Assembly (NCBI GenBank): GCA_900766975.1
Contig: CAAFXO010000016.1
Span: 13,639 to 77,638, forward strand
DNA length: 64,000 bases
Direction of reading: 5' to 3'
Source of the DNA: Bacteroidales bacterium
GTDB lineage: Bacteria; Bacteroidota; Bacteroidia; Bacteroidales; Muribaculaceae
Part shown: one piece after another, positions 28,501 through 42,207 of the stretch
Numbering within the stretch: position 1 is the stretch's first letter
Layout: each line of letters starts with the position of its first letter
The notes under the pieces: model-generated
What the model was told of the DNA's origin: nothing
The model's database searches: none
What the model saw: only the letters and a program-made list of their open reading frames with translations
Translations under genes and position numbers: made by a program

Positions 28501-29270
28501 GCGACTACGATATGCAGGCAGCCTTTATGGCAGAGGGTGCTGAGGTGAAGATCGGCGTGTTCCGCAATCTGAGCGCCGAGGATATCAACGACTCATGCCG
28601 CGAGATGGCAGCCGAGATCGATGCATGCCATATCCTGGCGATCAGCGGCGGTTTCTCGGCAGCCGATGAGCCTGACGGCTCGGGCAAATTCATCGCCACC
28701 GTGCTCCTGAACGAGCATGTGAAGAGCGCCGTGGAGCGACTCTTGGAGCGTGGCGGACTGATCTTGGGTATCTGCAACGGCTTCCAAGCCTTGGTAAAAT
28801 CGGGACTTCTCCCCTACGGCAAGATCGGCGAATTGACACCGGAGAGTCCTACTCTCTTCCGCAACGACATCAACCGCCACATATCGCAGATCGCACAGAC
28901 ACGCGTCGGCACAGTGGCATCACCCTGGCTCAGCAGCTTCGAGTGTGGCGATCTCCACTCAGTGGCAATGTCGCATGGCGAGGGCAAGTTCGTGGCTGAT
29001 GAGGCTCTGCTCAAGCAGCTCTCCGACAATGGTCAGATAGCATTCCAATATGCCGATCCGGCTACCGGACATGCCACCATGCAATCACCCCACAATCCCA
29101 ACGGATCATCCTGGGCAATCGAGGGTATCATCTCACCCGATGGTCATATCCTGGGCAAGATGGGGCACTCCGAGCGCTATCGCGAAGGGCTGATGAAGAA
29201 TGTGGCAGGCAATAAGTCGCAGAACCTCTTCAAGAATGCGGTAGCCTACTTCCGCAAAGTCAATGGATAA
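25554..29270 (+). CDS. purL: Phosphoribosylformylglycinamidine synthase, large single-chain type
   Basis: 1238-residue enzyme that converts FGAR to FGAM using glutamine and ATP. It is the long form, as in gamma-proteobacteria and eukaryotes, with the synthetase and glutaminase in one chain. Visible parts are the N-terminal PurS-like region, the FGAM synthase core ([20 protein letters not shown]), the second AIRS-like half ([11 protein letters not shown]), and a C-terminal class I amidotransferase with the nucleophile near Cys1074 in [14 protein letters not shown]. Consistent with this, no purS or purQ is present. Its end overlaps a spurious upstream extension of purC. Full length, no frame disruption. 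Confidence 0.96.
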
Positions 29271-29325
29271 AAAGAGTCAACAAAAAAATAAATCAAAAGA
29301 AACAATCAATAACCCAATAATAGCA

Positions 29326-30039
29326 ATGGAAAAGAAAGAGATGCTCTATGAGGGCAAAGCAAAACAAGTGTATGCAACCGACGATGAGAACCTTGTAATC
29401 ATCCACTACAAAGATGCAGCTACCGCTTTCAACAATCTGAAGAAGGCAACGATCGACAACAAGGGAGTCTTGAACAACGAGATCACCACCATCATCTTCA
29501 AGAAGCTGAATGAGGCAGGTATCCCGACCCACTACATCGAGACACTTAACGATCGCGACCAGCTCTGCAAGAAGGTAAGCATCGTGCCCTTGGAAGTAAT
29601 CGTACGCAACGTGATCGCCGGCTCGATGGCGAAACGTCTTGGCATCGAAGAGGGAACACCCGCACCCAACACTATCATGGAGATCTGCTACAAGGATGAT
29701 GCACTTGGCGATCCTCTGATCAATGATCACCACGCTGTGGCTCTCGGTGCAGCCACCTACGACGAGTTGGCAGAGATCTACGACATGACAGCTCGTATCA
29801 ACACATTGCTCAAAGAGCTCTTCTCACAGATCGGCATCCGTCTGATCGACTTCAAGATCGAATTTGGCAAGACTGCTGATGGCAAGATCGTGCTTGCTGA
29901 CGAGATCAGCCCCGACACCTGCCGTCTGTGGGATGCCAAGACCAACGAGAAGCTCGACAAAGACCGTTTCCGTCGCGACCTTGGCAACGTAATCGGAGCC
30001 TACGAAGAGATCGACAGCCGTCTTAACTCACTCAAATAA
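29326..30039 (+). CDS. purC: SAICAR synthase
   Basis: 237-residue ligase that joins CAIR and aspartate. The N-terminus is typical ([22 protein letters not shown]), with [14 protein letters not shown] and [14 protein letters not shown] as family signatures. The ATG at 29326 was chosen because conservation starts there; the open frame reaches back to overlap purL by 8 nt through a Lys/Asn/Gln-rich stretch without conservation. purM follows after 14 nt, in the same operon. Confidence 0.95.
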   Translation: MEKKEMLYEGKAKQVYATDDENLVIIHYKDAATAFNNLKKATIDNKGVLNNEITTIIFKKLNEAGIPTHYIETLNDRDQLCKKVSIVPLEVIVRNVIAGSMAKRLGIEEGTPAPNTIMEICYKDDALGDPLINDHHAVALGAATYDELAEIYDMTARINTLLKELFSQIGIRLIDFKIEFGKTADGKIVLADEISPDTCRLWDAKTNEKLDKDRFRRDLGNVIGAYEEIDSRLNSLK

Positions 30040-30053
30040 AAAGAGCGAACGAG

Positions 30054-31079
30054 ATGGCAAAAAGTTATGAAGCATCAGGAGTAAATCTTGAAGCAGGATA
30101 TGAGGTGGTGAGCCGCATCAAGAAGCATGTGGCATCCACCACCCGTCCGGGATGCATGGGAGGCATCGGAGCCTTCGGAGGTATGTTCGACCTCGGCTCG
30201 TTGGGCTATAAGCATCCTATCTTGGTGAGTGGCACAGATGGTGTCGGCACGAAGTTGAAGATAGCCTTCGCTATGGATCGTCACGACACGATCGGCATCG
30301 ACGCTGTGGCAATGTGTGTCAACGACGTGTTGGCACAGGGAGCCGAGCCGCTGCTCTTCTTGGACTATGTGGCAGTGGGTCACAATCGTCCGGAGGTGGT
30401 AGAGGCGATAGTATCGGGTGTGGCAGAGGGATGCCGCCAGGCGGGATGTGCCTTGGTGGGTGGCGAGACTGCCGAGATGCCGGGCATGTATGCCCCCGAA
30501 GATTATGACATCGCCGGCTTCACCGTCGGAGCTGTGGAGAAGGATAATCTGATCGACGGCTCGAAGGTGGCAGAGGGTGATGTGCTGATCGGCCTCCCCT
30601 CGACCGGAGTACACTCCAACGGCTTCTCATTGGTGCGTAAGATCGTGGCAGATGCCAAGTTAGATCTTAACTCGCGCTATGAAGAGACGGGCGAACAGAC
30701 CCTCGGCGAGATGCTCCTGACCCCGACAGCGATCTATGTGAAGCCTGTGCTGAAGCTGATCAAAGAGGTGGATGTGCATGGCGTAGCCCATATCACCGGC
30801 GGCGGCTTCGACGAGAATATCCCCCGCATATTAGGAGAGGGACTCGGCGTCGAGATCAAGGATGGCAGCTGGGATATCCTCCCTGTGTTCGACCTGCTCC
30901 GCAAGTATGGCAATCTACCCCGTCGCGAGATGTTCAACATCTTCAACATGGGTATCGGCATGGTGATCGCAGTTCGTGTCCAAGAGGCAGAAAAGGCGAT
31001 CGAGACACTCCGCAGCTCGGGCATTGATGCTCGAGAGATCGGCAAGGTAGTGAAAGGCTCGGGAGTGACATTGGTGTAA
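30054..31079 (+). CDS. purM: Phosphoribosylformylglycinamidine cyclo-ligase (AIR synthetase)
   Basis: 341-residue ATP-dependent enzyme that closes the imidazole ring to give AIR. The family motifs are [16 protein letters not shown] near 55-70, [29 protein letters not shown] and, late in the protein, [12 protein letters not shown]. It is the normal length. Position in the cluster fits: PurL supplies its substrate FGAM and PurE uses its product. Confidence 0.95.
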   Translation: MAKSYEASGVNLEAGYEVVSRIKKHVASTTRPGCMGGIGAFGGMFDLGSLGYKHPILVSGTDGVGTKLKIAFAMDRHDTIGIDAVAMCVNDVLAQGAEPLLFLDYVAVGHNRPEVVEAIVSGVAEGCRQAGCALVGGETAEMPGMYAPEDYDIAGFTVGAVEKDNLIDGSKVAEGDVLIGLPSTGVHSNGFSLVRKIVADAKLDLNSRYEETGEQTLGEMLLTPTAIYVKPVLKLIKEVDVHGVAHITGGGFDENIPRILGEGLGVEIKDGSWDILPVFDLLRKYGNLPRREMFNIFNMGIGMVIAVRVQEAEKAIETLRSSGIDAREIGKVVKGSGVTLV

Positions 31080-31139
31080 ACCATCCCGGCTATAAGAGAG
31101 AAAGAAAGCAACCCAAAATCGAACAATTAAAAGAAATAG

Positions 31140-32669
31140 ATGAAAGCTTTAGTAAGCGTAAGTGATAAGAGAGGAGTTGTGGAATTTGCACACTCCCTGA
31201 AGCGACTTGGATGGGAGATCATCGCCACCGGCGGCACACAGAAGATGCTCGAAGAGAGTGGCTTGGCAGTGACCGGCATCAGCGAGATCACCGGATTTCC
31301 GGAGATATGCGGCGGCAGAGTGAAGACACTCCACCCCAAGGTGCATGGTGCACTGTTGGGACGTCGCGACAATGAGGGAGATATGGCACAACTCGCCGAG
31401 AATGGCATCGGACTGATCGACATGGTGTGTGTGAACCTCTACCCCTTCGAGGCTACAGTAGCGAAGCCAGATGTGACTCTGGCAGATGCCATCGAGAACA
31501 TCGACATAGGCGGGCCCTCGATGCTACGCTCGGCAGCGAAGAACTGCAAGAGTGTGACCGTGGTGTGCGATCCCGACGACTATTCGAAAGTACTCGAAGA
31601 GATCGAGGCTAATGGCAATACGACCCCCGAGACACGCCTTCAGCTCTCAGCCAAGGCATATACTCACACAGCGCTTTACGACAGCCATATCGCCACATAT
31701 ATGCGTCGTCAGGCAGGTCTGCCCGAGAAGTTATTCTTGGCATTCGACGAAGTTCAAAGCCTCCGCTATGGAGAGAATCCTCATCAGCAGGCTAAGTTCT
31801 ATCGCACAGCCCGGGAGTATTCATATAGCGTGGCGACAGCCCGTCAGATTCAGGGTAAAGAACTCTCTTACAACAACATACAGGATGCCAATGCAGCACT
31901 TGAGATCGTGAGCGAATTTAGCGAGCCCTTCTGCGTGGGCTTGAAGCACATGAATCCCTGTGGAGCGGCAGTAGGCAAGGATGTGATGGAGGCATGGACA
32001 CGCGCCTACGAGGCAGACAAGGTGAGCATCTATGGCGGCATCGTGGCATTCAACCGCGAAGTCACCGAAGAGGTGGCACTCGAGATGAAGCCTATCTTCT
32101 TGGAGATCGTGATGGCACCGGCGTTCAGCGCCGGCGCATTGGAGGTCTTCTCGAAGAAGAAAAACCTTCGCGTATTGGAGGTGAAGATGGAAGATGGCCA
32201 TGAGAGTCGTCCGGCATACGTCGGTGTGACCGGCGGCATGCTGGTGCAGGATGCCGACACACAGTGTCTCGACATCGCCGACTCGATGACCGTGACTGAG
32301 CGTCACCCCTCGGCACAGGAATTGGCAGACATGGACTTCGGCTGGAAGATCGTGAAGCATGTTAAGTCGAACGCCATCGTAGTAGTAAAAAATGGCGCCA
32401 CACTTGGTGTGGGAGCAGGCCAGATGAACCGTGTCGGCTCGGCAGGCATCGCCTTGGAAGAGGCTAAAGCAGCCGGAGCCACCGAGGGCTTGGTATTGGC
32501 ATCCGACGGATTCCTTCCCTTCGACGACACGGTGGAGCAGGCATCACACTATGGAGTCAGCGCCATCGTGCAGCCTGGTGGAAGCATCCGCGATGAAGAC
32601 TCCATCAAGAAAGCCAACGAGAAAGGAATCGCCATGCTCTTCACCGGCATGCGTCACTTCAAACATTAA
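31140..32669 (+). CDS. purH: Bifunctional AICAR formyltransferase / IMP cyclohydrolase
   Basis: 509-residue enzyme that performs the last two steps to IMP. The N-terminal MGS-like IMP cyclohydrolase domain begins ALVSVSDKRGVVEFA and includes KTLHPKVHGALLGRR. The C-terminal formyltransferase domain has LRYGENPHQQAKFYR and KHMNPCGAAVG. It needs 10-formyl-tetrahydrofolate, which the FolD encoded two genes later can help to supply. purD follows after 16 nt. Confidence 0.96.
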   Translation: MKALVSVSDKRGVVEFAHSLKRLGWEIIATGGTQKMLEESGLAVTGISEITGFPEICGGRVKTLHPKVHGALLGRRDNEGDMAQLAENGIGLIDMVCVNLYPFEATVAKPDVTLADAIENIDIGGPSMLRSAAKNCKSVTVVCDPDDYSKVLEEIEANGNTTPETRLQLSAKAYTHTALYDSHIATYMRRQAGLPEKLFLAFDEVQSLRYGENPHQQAKFYRTAREYSYSVATARQIQGKELSYNNIQDANAALEIVSEFSEPFCVGLKHMNPCGAAVGKDVMEAWTRAYEADKVSIYGGIVAFNREVTEEVALEMKPIFLEIVMAPAFSAGALEVFSKKKNLRVLEVKMEDGHESRPAYVGVTGGMLVQDADTQCLDIADSMTVTERHPSAQELADMDFGWKIVKHVKSNAIVVVKNGATLGVGAGQMNRVGSAGIALEEAKAAGATEGLVLASDGFLPFDDTVEQASHYGVSAIVQPGGSIRDEDSIKKANEKGIAMLFTGMRHFKH

Positions 32670-32685
32670 TATATAGATAGAGGTA

Positions 32686-33936
32686 ATGAAGGATAAGAAG
32701 GTACTTGTGGTGGGCAGTGGCGGCAGATGCCACGCCATAGTCGATGCGCTGTCACGTTCGGAGCGAGTAGGCAAGATCTATTGTGCACCGGGCAATGCAG
32801 GCATCGCCTCGCAGGCAGAGTGTGTATCGATCTCGGTAGAAGATGTCGAGGGGCTCAAGCGATTTGCCATAGAGGAGGGTATCGACCTCACGGTGGTCGG
32901 GCCTGAAGCCTCATTGGCAGTAGGAATCGTCGATGAGTTCCGCGCATCGGGACTTCAGATTTTCGGGCCTACGAAAACGGCGGCACGCATCGAGACGAGC
33001 AAAGAGTATGCCAAAGACTTGATGGCACGCCACGGGGTGCCTACAGCCTCCTACCGGACCTTTTCCGACTACGACGAGGCATTGGCCTACGTCAAGGCGG
33101 GACCGATACCTGTCGTGATCAAATATGACGGGTTGGCTGCCGGCAAGGGAGTCGTGGTGGCGATGAGCCTTGAAGAGGCAGAATCGGCACTTCGCGACAT
33201 GCTTTTGGATGAGAGTTTCGGCAAGGGGCGTGTGGTGGTCGAGGAGTTCCTCGACGGGCCTGAGTTCTCCTTCATGTGTATCGTCAATGGCAATAAGCTC
33301 TATCCCCTCGACATAGCACGCGATCATAAGCGTGCCTACGATGGGGACAAGGGTCCCAACACGGGTGGTATGGGAGCCTACTCTCCCGTGCCATTCGTCA
33401 CATCGGAGATTCGCGAGAATGCGCTGCGCACGATCATGCAGCCGGTGGCAGATGCCATGGTGGCAGAGGGAGTTCCCTTCACCGGCGTGCTCTATGGAGG
33501 CTTGATCCTTCATGGCGACACACCGAAAGTAATTGAATTCAACGCTCGCTTCGGCGACCCGGAGACGGAGGTGGTGTTGAGCCGCATGGAGAGCGACTTC
33601 TACTCGCTGATCGAAGCCTCACTGACAGGGGCAGACTTCGAGATAGCCTGGAATCAGGAATATATGCTCGGGGTCGTGATGGCAGCCAAGGGATATCCCG
33701 GCAAGTATGGCAAGGGACACCAGATCGGCGGCATGGATCGAGTAGAGGGTAAGGTATACCAAATGGGCACAAAGCGCAGCGGCTCGGATCTGCTGAGCGC
33801 CGGCGGCCGTGTGCTGATGGTATTGGGGAGTGGCAAGACACTCGCCGAAGCTCATGACCGGGCCTACCGGTCGGTGGCACAGATCGACTGCCCCGAGCTC
33901 TTCTATCGTCAGGATATCGGATCGCGTGAGATCTAA
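32686..33936 (+). CDS. purD: Phosphoribosylamine-glycine ligase (GAR synthetase)
   Basis: 416-residue ATP-grasp ligase that joins phosphoribosylamine and glycine. It starts VLVVGSGGRCHAIVDAL and contains VIKYDGLAAGKGVVVA, the acid/metal segment GDPETEVVL, and HKRAYDGDKGPNTGGMGAYSP. The glycine loop reads GSGGRCHA where many homologues have GSGGREHA; Cys replaces Glu, a minor change. Its substrate comes from PurF, which is not encoded in this window. Confidence 0.95.
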   Translation: MKDKKVLVVGSGGRCHAIVDALSRSERVGKIYCAPGNAGIASQAECVSISVEDVEGLKRFAIEEGIDLTVVGPEASLAVGIVDEFRASGLQIFGPTKTAARIETSKEYAKDLMARHGVPTASYRTFSDYDEALAYVKAGPIPVVIKYDGLAAGKGVVVAMSLEEAESALRDMLLDESFGKGRVVVEEFLDGPEFSFMCIVNGNKLYPLDIARDHKRAYDGDKGPNTGGMGAYSPVPFVTSEIRENALRTIMQPVADAMVAEGVPFTGVLYGGLILHGDTPKVIEFNARFGDPETEVVLSRMESDFYSLIEASLTGADFEIAWNQEYMLGVVMAAKGYPGKYGKGHQIGGMDRVEGKVYQMGTKRSGSDLLSAGGRVLMVLGSGKTLAEAHDRAYRSVAQIDCPELFYRQDIGSREI

Positions 33937-34007
33937 TATATCCCGACAGATAGAGAAATATTACGGAAATAAACAAATCTAACACGAAAATACTCAAAAC
34001 CAAAGAT

Positions 34008-34859
34008 ATGATCATCAGCGGTAAAGACTTAGCGAAGAAAATCAAAGAAGATATCGCAGCCCAAGTACCGGCACTTGTGGAGAAATATGGCAGAGCTCCC
34101 CATTTGGCAGTAATCTTGGTGGGAGAAGACCCGGCAAGCCAGTCGTATGTAAAGTCGAAGGGGAAGGATGCCGAGCAAGTAGGCTATAAGAGCACGACGA
34201 TCCGCCTTCCGGAGGAGACGAGTGAAGCGGAGCTGCTCGAGGTGATCGGCAAGTTGAATGCCGACGACACGGTGGATGGCGTACTGGTACAGCTACCGGT
34301 GCCACGACACATCAACGAAGATCGAGTGATCGAGGCAATCAGCCACGAGAAGGATGTGGATGGGTTCCATCCGGCGAATGTGGCATCGTTGTGGCAGAAG
34401 CGTCCCTGTGTCTATCCCTGCACACCCAAGGGAGTGATTCGCATGCTCGATGAGGCAGGCGTAGAGATCGAGGGTAAAGAGGCAGTGGTGATCGGCCGCA
34501 GCAACATCGTGGGTCTCCCGATGTCGAAGATGCTTTTGGATCGTAATGCCACAGTGACTGTGGCACACAGCCGCACGAAGAACTTGGCGGAGGTGACACG
34601 CCGCGCCGACATCCTGGTGGCGGCAGTGGGACGACTTCGCTTCGTCACCGCCGATATGGTGGCACCCGGTGCCGTAGTGATCGATGTCGGAGTGAATCGC
34701 GACCCGGAGACCGGCAAGCTCGCCGGCGATGTCGATTATGCCAATGTCGAGCCTATAGCCTCGGTGATCACCCCCGTGCCGGGAGGCGTCGGACCTATGA
34801 CCCGCGCCTGCCTGATGGAGAACACCCTCGAGTGCTATCTTCGCGCCATGGAGAAGTAA
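34008..34859 (+). CDS. folD: Bifunctional methylene-THF dehydrogenase / cyclohydrolase
   Basis: 283-residue NADP-dependent enzyme interconverting 5,10-methylene-, 5,10-methenyl- and 10-formyl-tetrahydrofolate. Signatures are SYVKSKGKDAEQVG (with the catalytic Lys), VDGVLVQLPVPRHI, and GRSNIVGLPMSKML in the Rossmann domain, then PVPGGVGPMTRACLMENT. Its place inside the purine cluster makes sense because PurH and PurN-type enzymes use 10-formyl-THF. Confidence 0.95.
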   Translation: MIISGKDLAKKIKEDIAAQVPALVEKYGRAPHLAVILVGEDPASQSYVKSKGKDAEQVGYKSTTIRLPEETSEAELLEVIGKLNADDTVDGVLVQLPVPRHINEDRVIEAISHEKDVDGFHPANVASLWQKRPCVYPCTPKGVIRMLDEAGVEIEGKEAVVIGRSNIVGLPMSKMLLDRNATVTVAHSRTKNLAEVTRRADILVAAVGRLRFVTADMVAPGAVVIDVGVNRDPETGKLAGDVDYANVEPIASVITPVPGGVGPMTRACLMENTLECYLRAMEK

Positions 34860-34934
34860 TCTCCCGGGTAGGAGTGTAATAATCGTGTAACGATAAGATC
34901 GAAAATAATCACCATCCCCAAAACGAAAGTATAG

Positions 34935-36230
34935 ATGATACCAAGATATTCACGCGAACAGATGCGCGCCATCTGGACAGAAGAGAATAAATTTAATGCC
35001 TATCTGAAGGTAGAGATTCTCTCGGCTGAGGCCTGGAGAGAATTGGGAGTCGTACCGGCAGAGGATATCGACAAGCTCTGGAAGAACGCCACCTTCAATA
35101 TCGATCGCATCAAAGAGATCGAAGAGCAGACACGCCATGACATCGTGGCATTCACCCGCGCGGTGAGCGAATCGCTTGGCGAGGAGCGCAAGTGGGTGCA
35201 TTATGGATTGACCTCGACCGACGTGGTGGACACCGCCAATGGCTATCTACTGAAGCAAGCCAACGAGATCCTGCGCGAAGACCTTCAGCGCTTTGCGGCT
35301 ATGCTTCGCAGCCAGGCATTGAAATATAAGTATACTCCCTGCATCGGCAGGACTCACGGCATCCATGCCGACATCACGTCGTTCGGCTTGAAGTGGGTGC
35401 TCTGGCACGCCGAGATGCAGCGCAACATCAAGCGATTCGAAGAGGCTGCACAGGGTGTGGAAGTGGGCAAGATCTCGGGAGCTGTGGGCAATTTCGCCAA
35501 CATTCCCCCCTTCGTACAGGACTATGTATGCGAGAAACTTGGCATCAACAGTGCAGACATCTCGACTCAGGTGATACAGCGCGATCGTCATGCTTATTAT
35601 CTTGCCACCTTGGCAGTGATCGGAGCATCGATCGAGCAAATGGCTATGGAGATCCGCGGCTTGCAACGCACTGAGGTGCATGAGGTGGAAGAGGCATTTG
35701 GCAAGGGTCAGAAGGGCTCGAGCGCAATGCCCCACAAGCGCAACCCGATCGGATCGGAGAATATGTGTGGCTGCGCACGCGTGCTCCGCGGCTATATGGC
35801 GACAGCCTATGAGAATGTGGCACTCTGGCACGAGAGAGATATCTCCCACTCTGCCACCGAGCGCATCATCCTGCCCGACGCCACCATGCTGTTGGACTAT
35901 ATGCTCAACCGTATGTGCAACATCTTGGGCAATCTCACAGTGTTCGAAGATCGTATGCGTCAGAACATCTATATCACCAATGGAGTGATCTTCGCACAGC
36001 GTGTGATGAATGCGCTGATCGCCAAGGGTTTTGCACGCGAGAAGGCATACGACACGGTGCAGCCTGTAGCGATGGCAGCGATGGCGAACGGCGTGCCCTA
36101 TATCGATCTGCTTCGTGAGAATGAGGTGGTGAAAGCCAATCTGAGCGACGAAGAGTTGGATGGTTGCTTCACCCTCGACTACTATATGAAGAATGTGGAC
36201 TATATCTTCGATCGTAACGGAATAAAATAA
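34935..36230 (+). CDS. purB: Adenylosuccinate lyase
   Basis: 431-residue fumarase/aspartase superfamily enzyme. It acts twice: SAICAR to AICAR on the way to IMP, and adenylosuccinate to AMP. The signature loop [16 protein letters not shown] contains the mobile catalytic Ser. Other motifs are [15 protein letters not shown] and GRTHGIHAD. It is the Bacillus-type length. A stable hairpin lies between it and purA. Confidence 0.95.
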   Translation: MIPRYSREQMRAIWTEENKFNAYLKVEILSAEAWRELGVVPAEDIDKLWKNATFNIDRIKEIEEQTRHDIVAFTRAVSESLGEERKWVHYGLTSTDVVDTANGYLLKQANEILREDLQRFAAMLRSQALKYKYTPCIGRTHGIHADITSFGLKWVLWHAEMQRNIKRFEEAAQGVEVGKISGAVGNFANIPPFVQDYVCEKLGINSADISTQVIQRDRHAYYLATLAVIGASIEQMAMEIRGLQRTEVHEVEEAFGKGQKGSSAMPHKRNPIGSENMCGCARVLRGYMATAYENVALWHERDISHSATERIILPDATMLLDYMLNRMCNILGNLTVFEDRMRQNIYITNGVIFAQRVMNALIAKGFAREKAYDTVQPVAMAAMANGVPYIDLLRENEVVKANLSDEELDGCFTLDYYMKNVDYIFDRNGIK

Positions 36231-36248
36231 GTTAACAGCGGCCATCCA

Positions 36249-36277
36249 CCCCGAAGTTCTCGCCGAGAGACTCGGGG
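36249..36277 (+). promoter_or_regulatory. Intercistronic hairpin between purB and purA
   Basis: CCCCGA (36249-36254) pairs with TCGGGG (36272-36277), with TCTC/GAGA pairing inside. It sits in a 73-nt gap within the operon and has no U tract, so it is more likely an RNA-processing or stability element than a terminator. Confidence 0.4.
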
Positions 36278-36303
36278 CGGGGTCGCAAAAAGAAACAAAA
36301 TAA

Positions 36304-39100
<2,797 letters not shown>

Positions 39101-39127
39101 ACATAGCCTTATCTCAACAGACAAGAC

Positions 39128-40654
39128 ATGGAAAAAATATTAATCATAGATTTCGGATCGCAGTATACACAGCTTATCGCACGTCGTGTTCGCGAGCTCA
39201 ATGTGTATTGTGAGATCCATCCCTTCAATCATCTTCCCGAGATCGATGGCGACACCAAGGGAGTGATCTTGTCGGGGAGCCCTGCGTCGGTCAGAGACGA
39301 GGGGGCACCGAAGCCCGACATCAACCATATCAAGGGAAAGATGCCCCTATTGGGGGTATGCTATGGGGCACAGTTGCTGGCACACGAGTATGGTGGCGAG
39401 GTGAAGGGAGCCCCGAGCCGCGAGTATGGTCGCGCGATGCTGAGCGTAGTGGATGCGAGTGATCGCCTTATGGCGGGACTCCCCTCCCCTACTCAGGTGT
39501 GGATGTCGCATGGCGACACTATCACCAATATCCCCGACGGATATAAGATCATCGGCTCTACCGACAATGTTCGCGTAGCGGCTTATCATATCGAGGGTGA
39601 GGAGACCTGGGGCATCCAGTTCCACCCCGAAGTGTTCCACTCTACCGATGGCACAAAGTTGCTGGGTAATTTCGTGCTGGGGATCTGCGGATGCAGCGGC
39701 ACGTGGAGTCCGGCATCGTTCATCGATACGACTGTGGAGGGACTTCGCGAGAAACTGGGTGATGACAAGGTGATCCTCGGACTCTCGGGTGGTGTCGACT
39801 CGACGGTAGCGGCGGTGTTGTTGCATCGCGCCATCGGCGATCGCCTCCATTGCATCTTTGTGAACAATGGTTTGCTTCGTGCCAACGAGTTTGAGGGAGT
39901 CCTCTCTTCTTATAAGGGTATGGGTCTGAACGTGAGGGGCGTCGATGCCTCGGAGCGTTTCTATGCCGACCTGGCGGGAGTCACCGATCCGGAGCAGAAG
40001 CGTAAGATCATCGGCCGCGATTTCGTGGAGGTGTTCAATGCCGAAGCGAAGAAGGTGGAGGGTGCACGCTGGCTGGGCCAGGGCACGATCTATCCTGACG
40101 TGATCGAGAGCTGCTCGGTCAAGGGACCTTCAGCCACTATTAAGTCTCACCACAATGTGGGTGGTCTGCCGAAGGAGATGAACCTTCAGGTGGTGGAGCC
40201 ATTGCGATTGCTCTTCAAAGATGAGGTGAGACGTGTCGGCAAGGCATTGGGTATCGACCCTGAATTGTTGGGTCGTCACCCCTTCCCCGGACCGGGACTT
40301 GGCATCCGCATCCTCGGAGAGGTAACGGCGGAGAAGGTGGCTATCTTGCAGCAAGCCGACAAGATCTTTATCGACAATCTGAGAGAATCGGGTTGGTATG
40401 ATAAGGTATGGCAAGCAGGAGTGATGTTGCTGCCTGTGCAGAGTGTCGGCGTGATGGGCGATGAGCGCACCTACGAGAGGTGCTGTGCATTGCGCGCCGT
40501 AATCTCGACAGATGGCATGACAGCCGACTGGGTACACCTCCCCTACGAGCTCTTGGCAAAGGTAAGCAACGAGATCATCAACAAGGTGCGCGGCATCAAC
40601 CGCGTAGTCTACGACATCTCCTCCAAGCCGCCTGCCACGATCGAATGGGAATGA
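39128..40654 (+). CDS. guaA: GMP synthase (glutamine-hydrolysing)
   Basis: 508-residue enzyme that aminates XMP to GMP. The N-terminal class I amidotransferase has its nucleophile near Cys78 in [10 protein letters not shown] and the FHPEVFHS His-Glu pair. The ATP pyrophosphatase P-loop LSGGVDST is at about 219-226. The C-terminal dimerisation domain ends [13 protein letters not shown], the typical end of the family. It is the last gene of the nucleotide cluster and is followed by two strong hairpins. Confidence 0.96.
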   Translation: MEKILIIDFGSQYTQLIARRVRELNVYCEIHPFNHLPEIDGDTKGVILSGSPASVRDEGAPKPDINHIKGKMPLLGVCYGAQLLAHEYGGEVKGAPSREYGRAMLSVVDASDRLMAGLPSPTQVWMSHGDTITNIPDGYKIIGSTDNVRVAAYHIEGEETWGIQFHPEVFHSTDGTKLLGNFVLGICGCSGTWSPASFIDTTVEGLREKLGDDKVILGLSGGVDSTVAAVLLHRAIGDRLHCIFVNNGLLRANEFEGVLSSYKGMGLNVRGVDASERFYADLAGVTDPEQKRKIIGRDFVEVFNAEAKKVEGARWLGQGTIYPDVIESCSVKGPSATIKSHHNVGGLPKEMNLQVVEPLRLLFKDEVRRVGKALGIDPELLGRHPFPGPGLGIRILGEVTAEKVAILQQADKIFIDNLRESGWYDKVWQAGVMLLPVQSVGVMGDERTYERCCALRAVISTDGMTADWVHLPYELLAKVSNEIINKVRGINRVVYDISSKPPATIEWE

Positions 40655-40680
40655 ATTAAAATATGTAAAAAACCTTGAAA

Positions 40681-40722
40681 TGAGCGCGGAATCTTCGAAG
40701 AAAAATGCAGATTCCGCGCTCA
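40681..40722 (+). other. Strong hairpin after guaA
   Basis: GAGCGCGGAATCT (40682-40694) pairs perfectly with AGATTCCGCGCTC (40709-40721), and the flanking T and A extend the stem. No U tract follows, so it may protect the 3' end of the long mRNA while the next hairpin terminates. Confidence 0.6.
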
Positions 40723-40759
40723 TCTCGTAGGAGGGGATGGAGTAGTATGGTGAAAAGAT

Positions 40760-40800
40760 AAGAGGCCGGGAACTGGTGTTTCCGGCCTCTTTATTGTTTT
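40760..40800. terminator. Bidirectional terminator between guaA and tnaA
   Basis: AAGAGGCCGG (40760-40769) pairs with CCGGCCTCTT (40782-40791), followed by TTATTGTTTT on the plus strand and by TTATCTTTTC on the minus strand. It can end both the convergent guaA and tnaA transcripts. Confidence 0.8.
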
Positions 40801-40830
40801 GGTCGCCTTTGGGGCGGGTATTGTCGGGGA

Positions 40831-42207
40831 TTAGCCGAGGGGCTCGAGTTGAACAGTGAAGTGGCGCATGAGTTCAGCTTCCCATGTGATCTTCACGCCG
40901 CGAGTGATCTCATGACGACGGTCGTAGACGTTCTTGAGAGCGGCAGCGATAACGTCCATGTGATTGTTGGTATAAGTACGACGGCAGATGCAGAGTCTCA
41001 AGAAGTCGTTTCCACCGAAACGGTTCTCGCGAGTCACAGGATCTCTGTCGGCGAGGAGGTAACCGATCTCGCAGCCACGCACACCGGCTTCAAGATAGAG
41101 CTCCATAGTGAGGCGCTGAGCGGGGAACTCCTCTTTGGGGATGCGGTCGAGCACCTTGTCAGCGTCGATGAAGAGGGCGTGACCACCCACGGGGCGCTGG
41201 TAAGGGATGCCATACTCGTCGAGTTTCTTGGCGAGGTATTCTACCTGCTTGATACGAGTTTCGAGCATATCGAACTCAGTGTTCTCATCGAGGCCGACAG
41301 CGAGAGCAGCCATATCGCGGCCGTTCATACCGCCGTAGGTCAAGAAGCCTTCGAAAGGAATACAGAACTTCTTGGCACCCTCGTAGATATCTTCCCAGCG
41401 AGTAGCGATGAAACCACCCATGTTGACGAGACCATCCTTCTTGGAAGACATAGTCATAGCGTCAGCGAGGTCGAACATTTGACGGCAGATTTCCTTGATT
41501 GTAGCATCCTTGAACTCGGGTTCGCGAGTCTTGATGAAATAAGCATTCTCAGCGAAGCGAGCAGAGTCGAAGATGACGCGCTTGCCATACTTGTCGGCCA
41601 ATTTACGAACGCCGCGGAGGTTTTCCATAGAAACGGGTTGACCGCCGGCAGTGTTGTTGGTGATAGTCACGATGATGAAGGGGATCTTGTCAGCATCCTT
41701 TTGGAGGACAGCCTCGAGCTTGTTGAGGTCGACGTTACCCTTGAAGGGGACCTCGAGCTGAGTGTCGCGAGCCTCATCGACGGTGCAGTCGACGGCGAAA
41801 GCCTTGCGGCTCTCGATGTGACCCTTGGTAGTGTCGAAGTGAGAGTTACCGGGCACGATGTCGCCGGCCTTCACGAGGTGAGAGAACAATACATTTTCAG
41901 CGGCACGACCCTGGTGAGTAGGGATTACATACTCAAAACCTGTGATGCGGCCGATGGTATCCTTGAGCTCATAGAAAGAGCGAGCGCCTGCGTAAGACTC
42001 GTCGCCGGTCATCATAGCAGCCCATTGACGGTCGGACATCGCACCTGTACCGGAGTCGGTGAGGCAGTCGATGTAGACAGCGTCAGATTTCAGCATAAAT
42101 ACGTTATAGTGAGCCTCCTTGAGCCATTGCTCGCGCTGCTCACGTGTACTCTTCTTGATGGGTTCAACCATCTTAATCTTCCAAGATTCTGCGAAAGGTA
42201 ATTCCAT
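40831..42207 (-). CDS. tnaA: Tryptophanase
   Basis: 458-residue PLP enzyme that splits tryptophan into indole, pyruvate and ammonia. The family also includes tyrosine phenol-lyase, so I checked the discriminating sites. The Arg of the lyase that binds the phenol OH is Ile here (VRGCEIG), the lyase Thr is Asp (HFDTTKG), and the late Phe is His (LMRHFTVQL). All three favour tryptophanase. The PLP lysine is probably Lys257 in SSKKDGLVN. The N-terminus (MELPFAESWKIKMVEPI) is typical of Bacteroidales tryptophanases. The gene has its own promoter and terminator. I find no Trp-containing leader peptide like TnaC and no tryptophan permease next to it. Confidence 0.93.
   Translation of the reverse strand: MELPFAESWKIKMVEPIKKSTREQREQWLKEAHYNVFMLKSDAVYIDCLTDSGTGAMSDRQWAAMMTGDESYAGARSFYELKDTIGRITGFEYVIPTHQGRAAENVLFSHLVKAGDIVPGNSHFDTTKGHIESRKAFAVDCTVDEARDTQLEVPFKGNVDLNKLEAVLQKDADKIPFIIVTITNNTAGGQPVSMENLRGVRKLADKYGKRVIFDSARFAENAYFIKTREPEFKDATIKEICRQMFDLADAMTMSSKKDGLVNMGGFIATRWEDIYEGAKKFCIPFEGFLTYGGMNGRDMAALAVGLDENTEFDMLETRIKQVEYLAKKLDEYGIPYQRPVGGHALFIDADKVLDRIPKEEFPAQRLTMELYLEAGVRGCEIGYLLADRDPVTRENRFGGNDFLRLCICRRTYTNNHMDVIAAALKNVYDRRHEITRGVKITWEAELMRHFTVQLEPLG

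Noticed and set aside
29263..29325. purC starting at 29263 with an overlap into purL
   Set aside because: The extra 21 residues are mostly Lys, Gln, Asn and Ser and not conserved in SAICAR synthases; the ATG at 29326 gives the standard start.
40849..42201. A 450-codon open frame on the plus strand opposite tnaA
   Set aside because: It mirrors tnaA almost end to end, its translation is rich in Val, Leu, Glu and His with no family motif, and tnaA itself is certain. It arises from the codon bias of the real gene.
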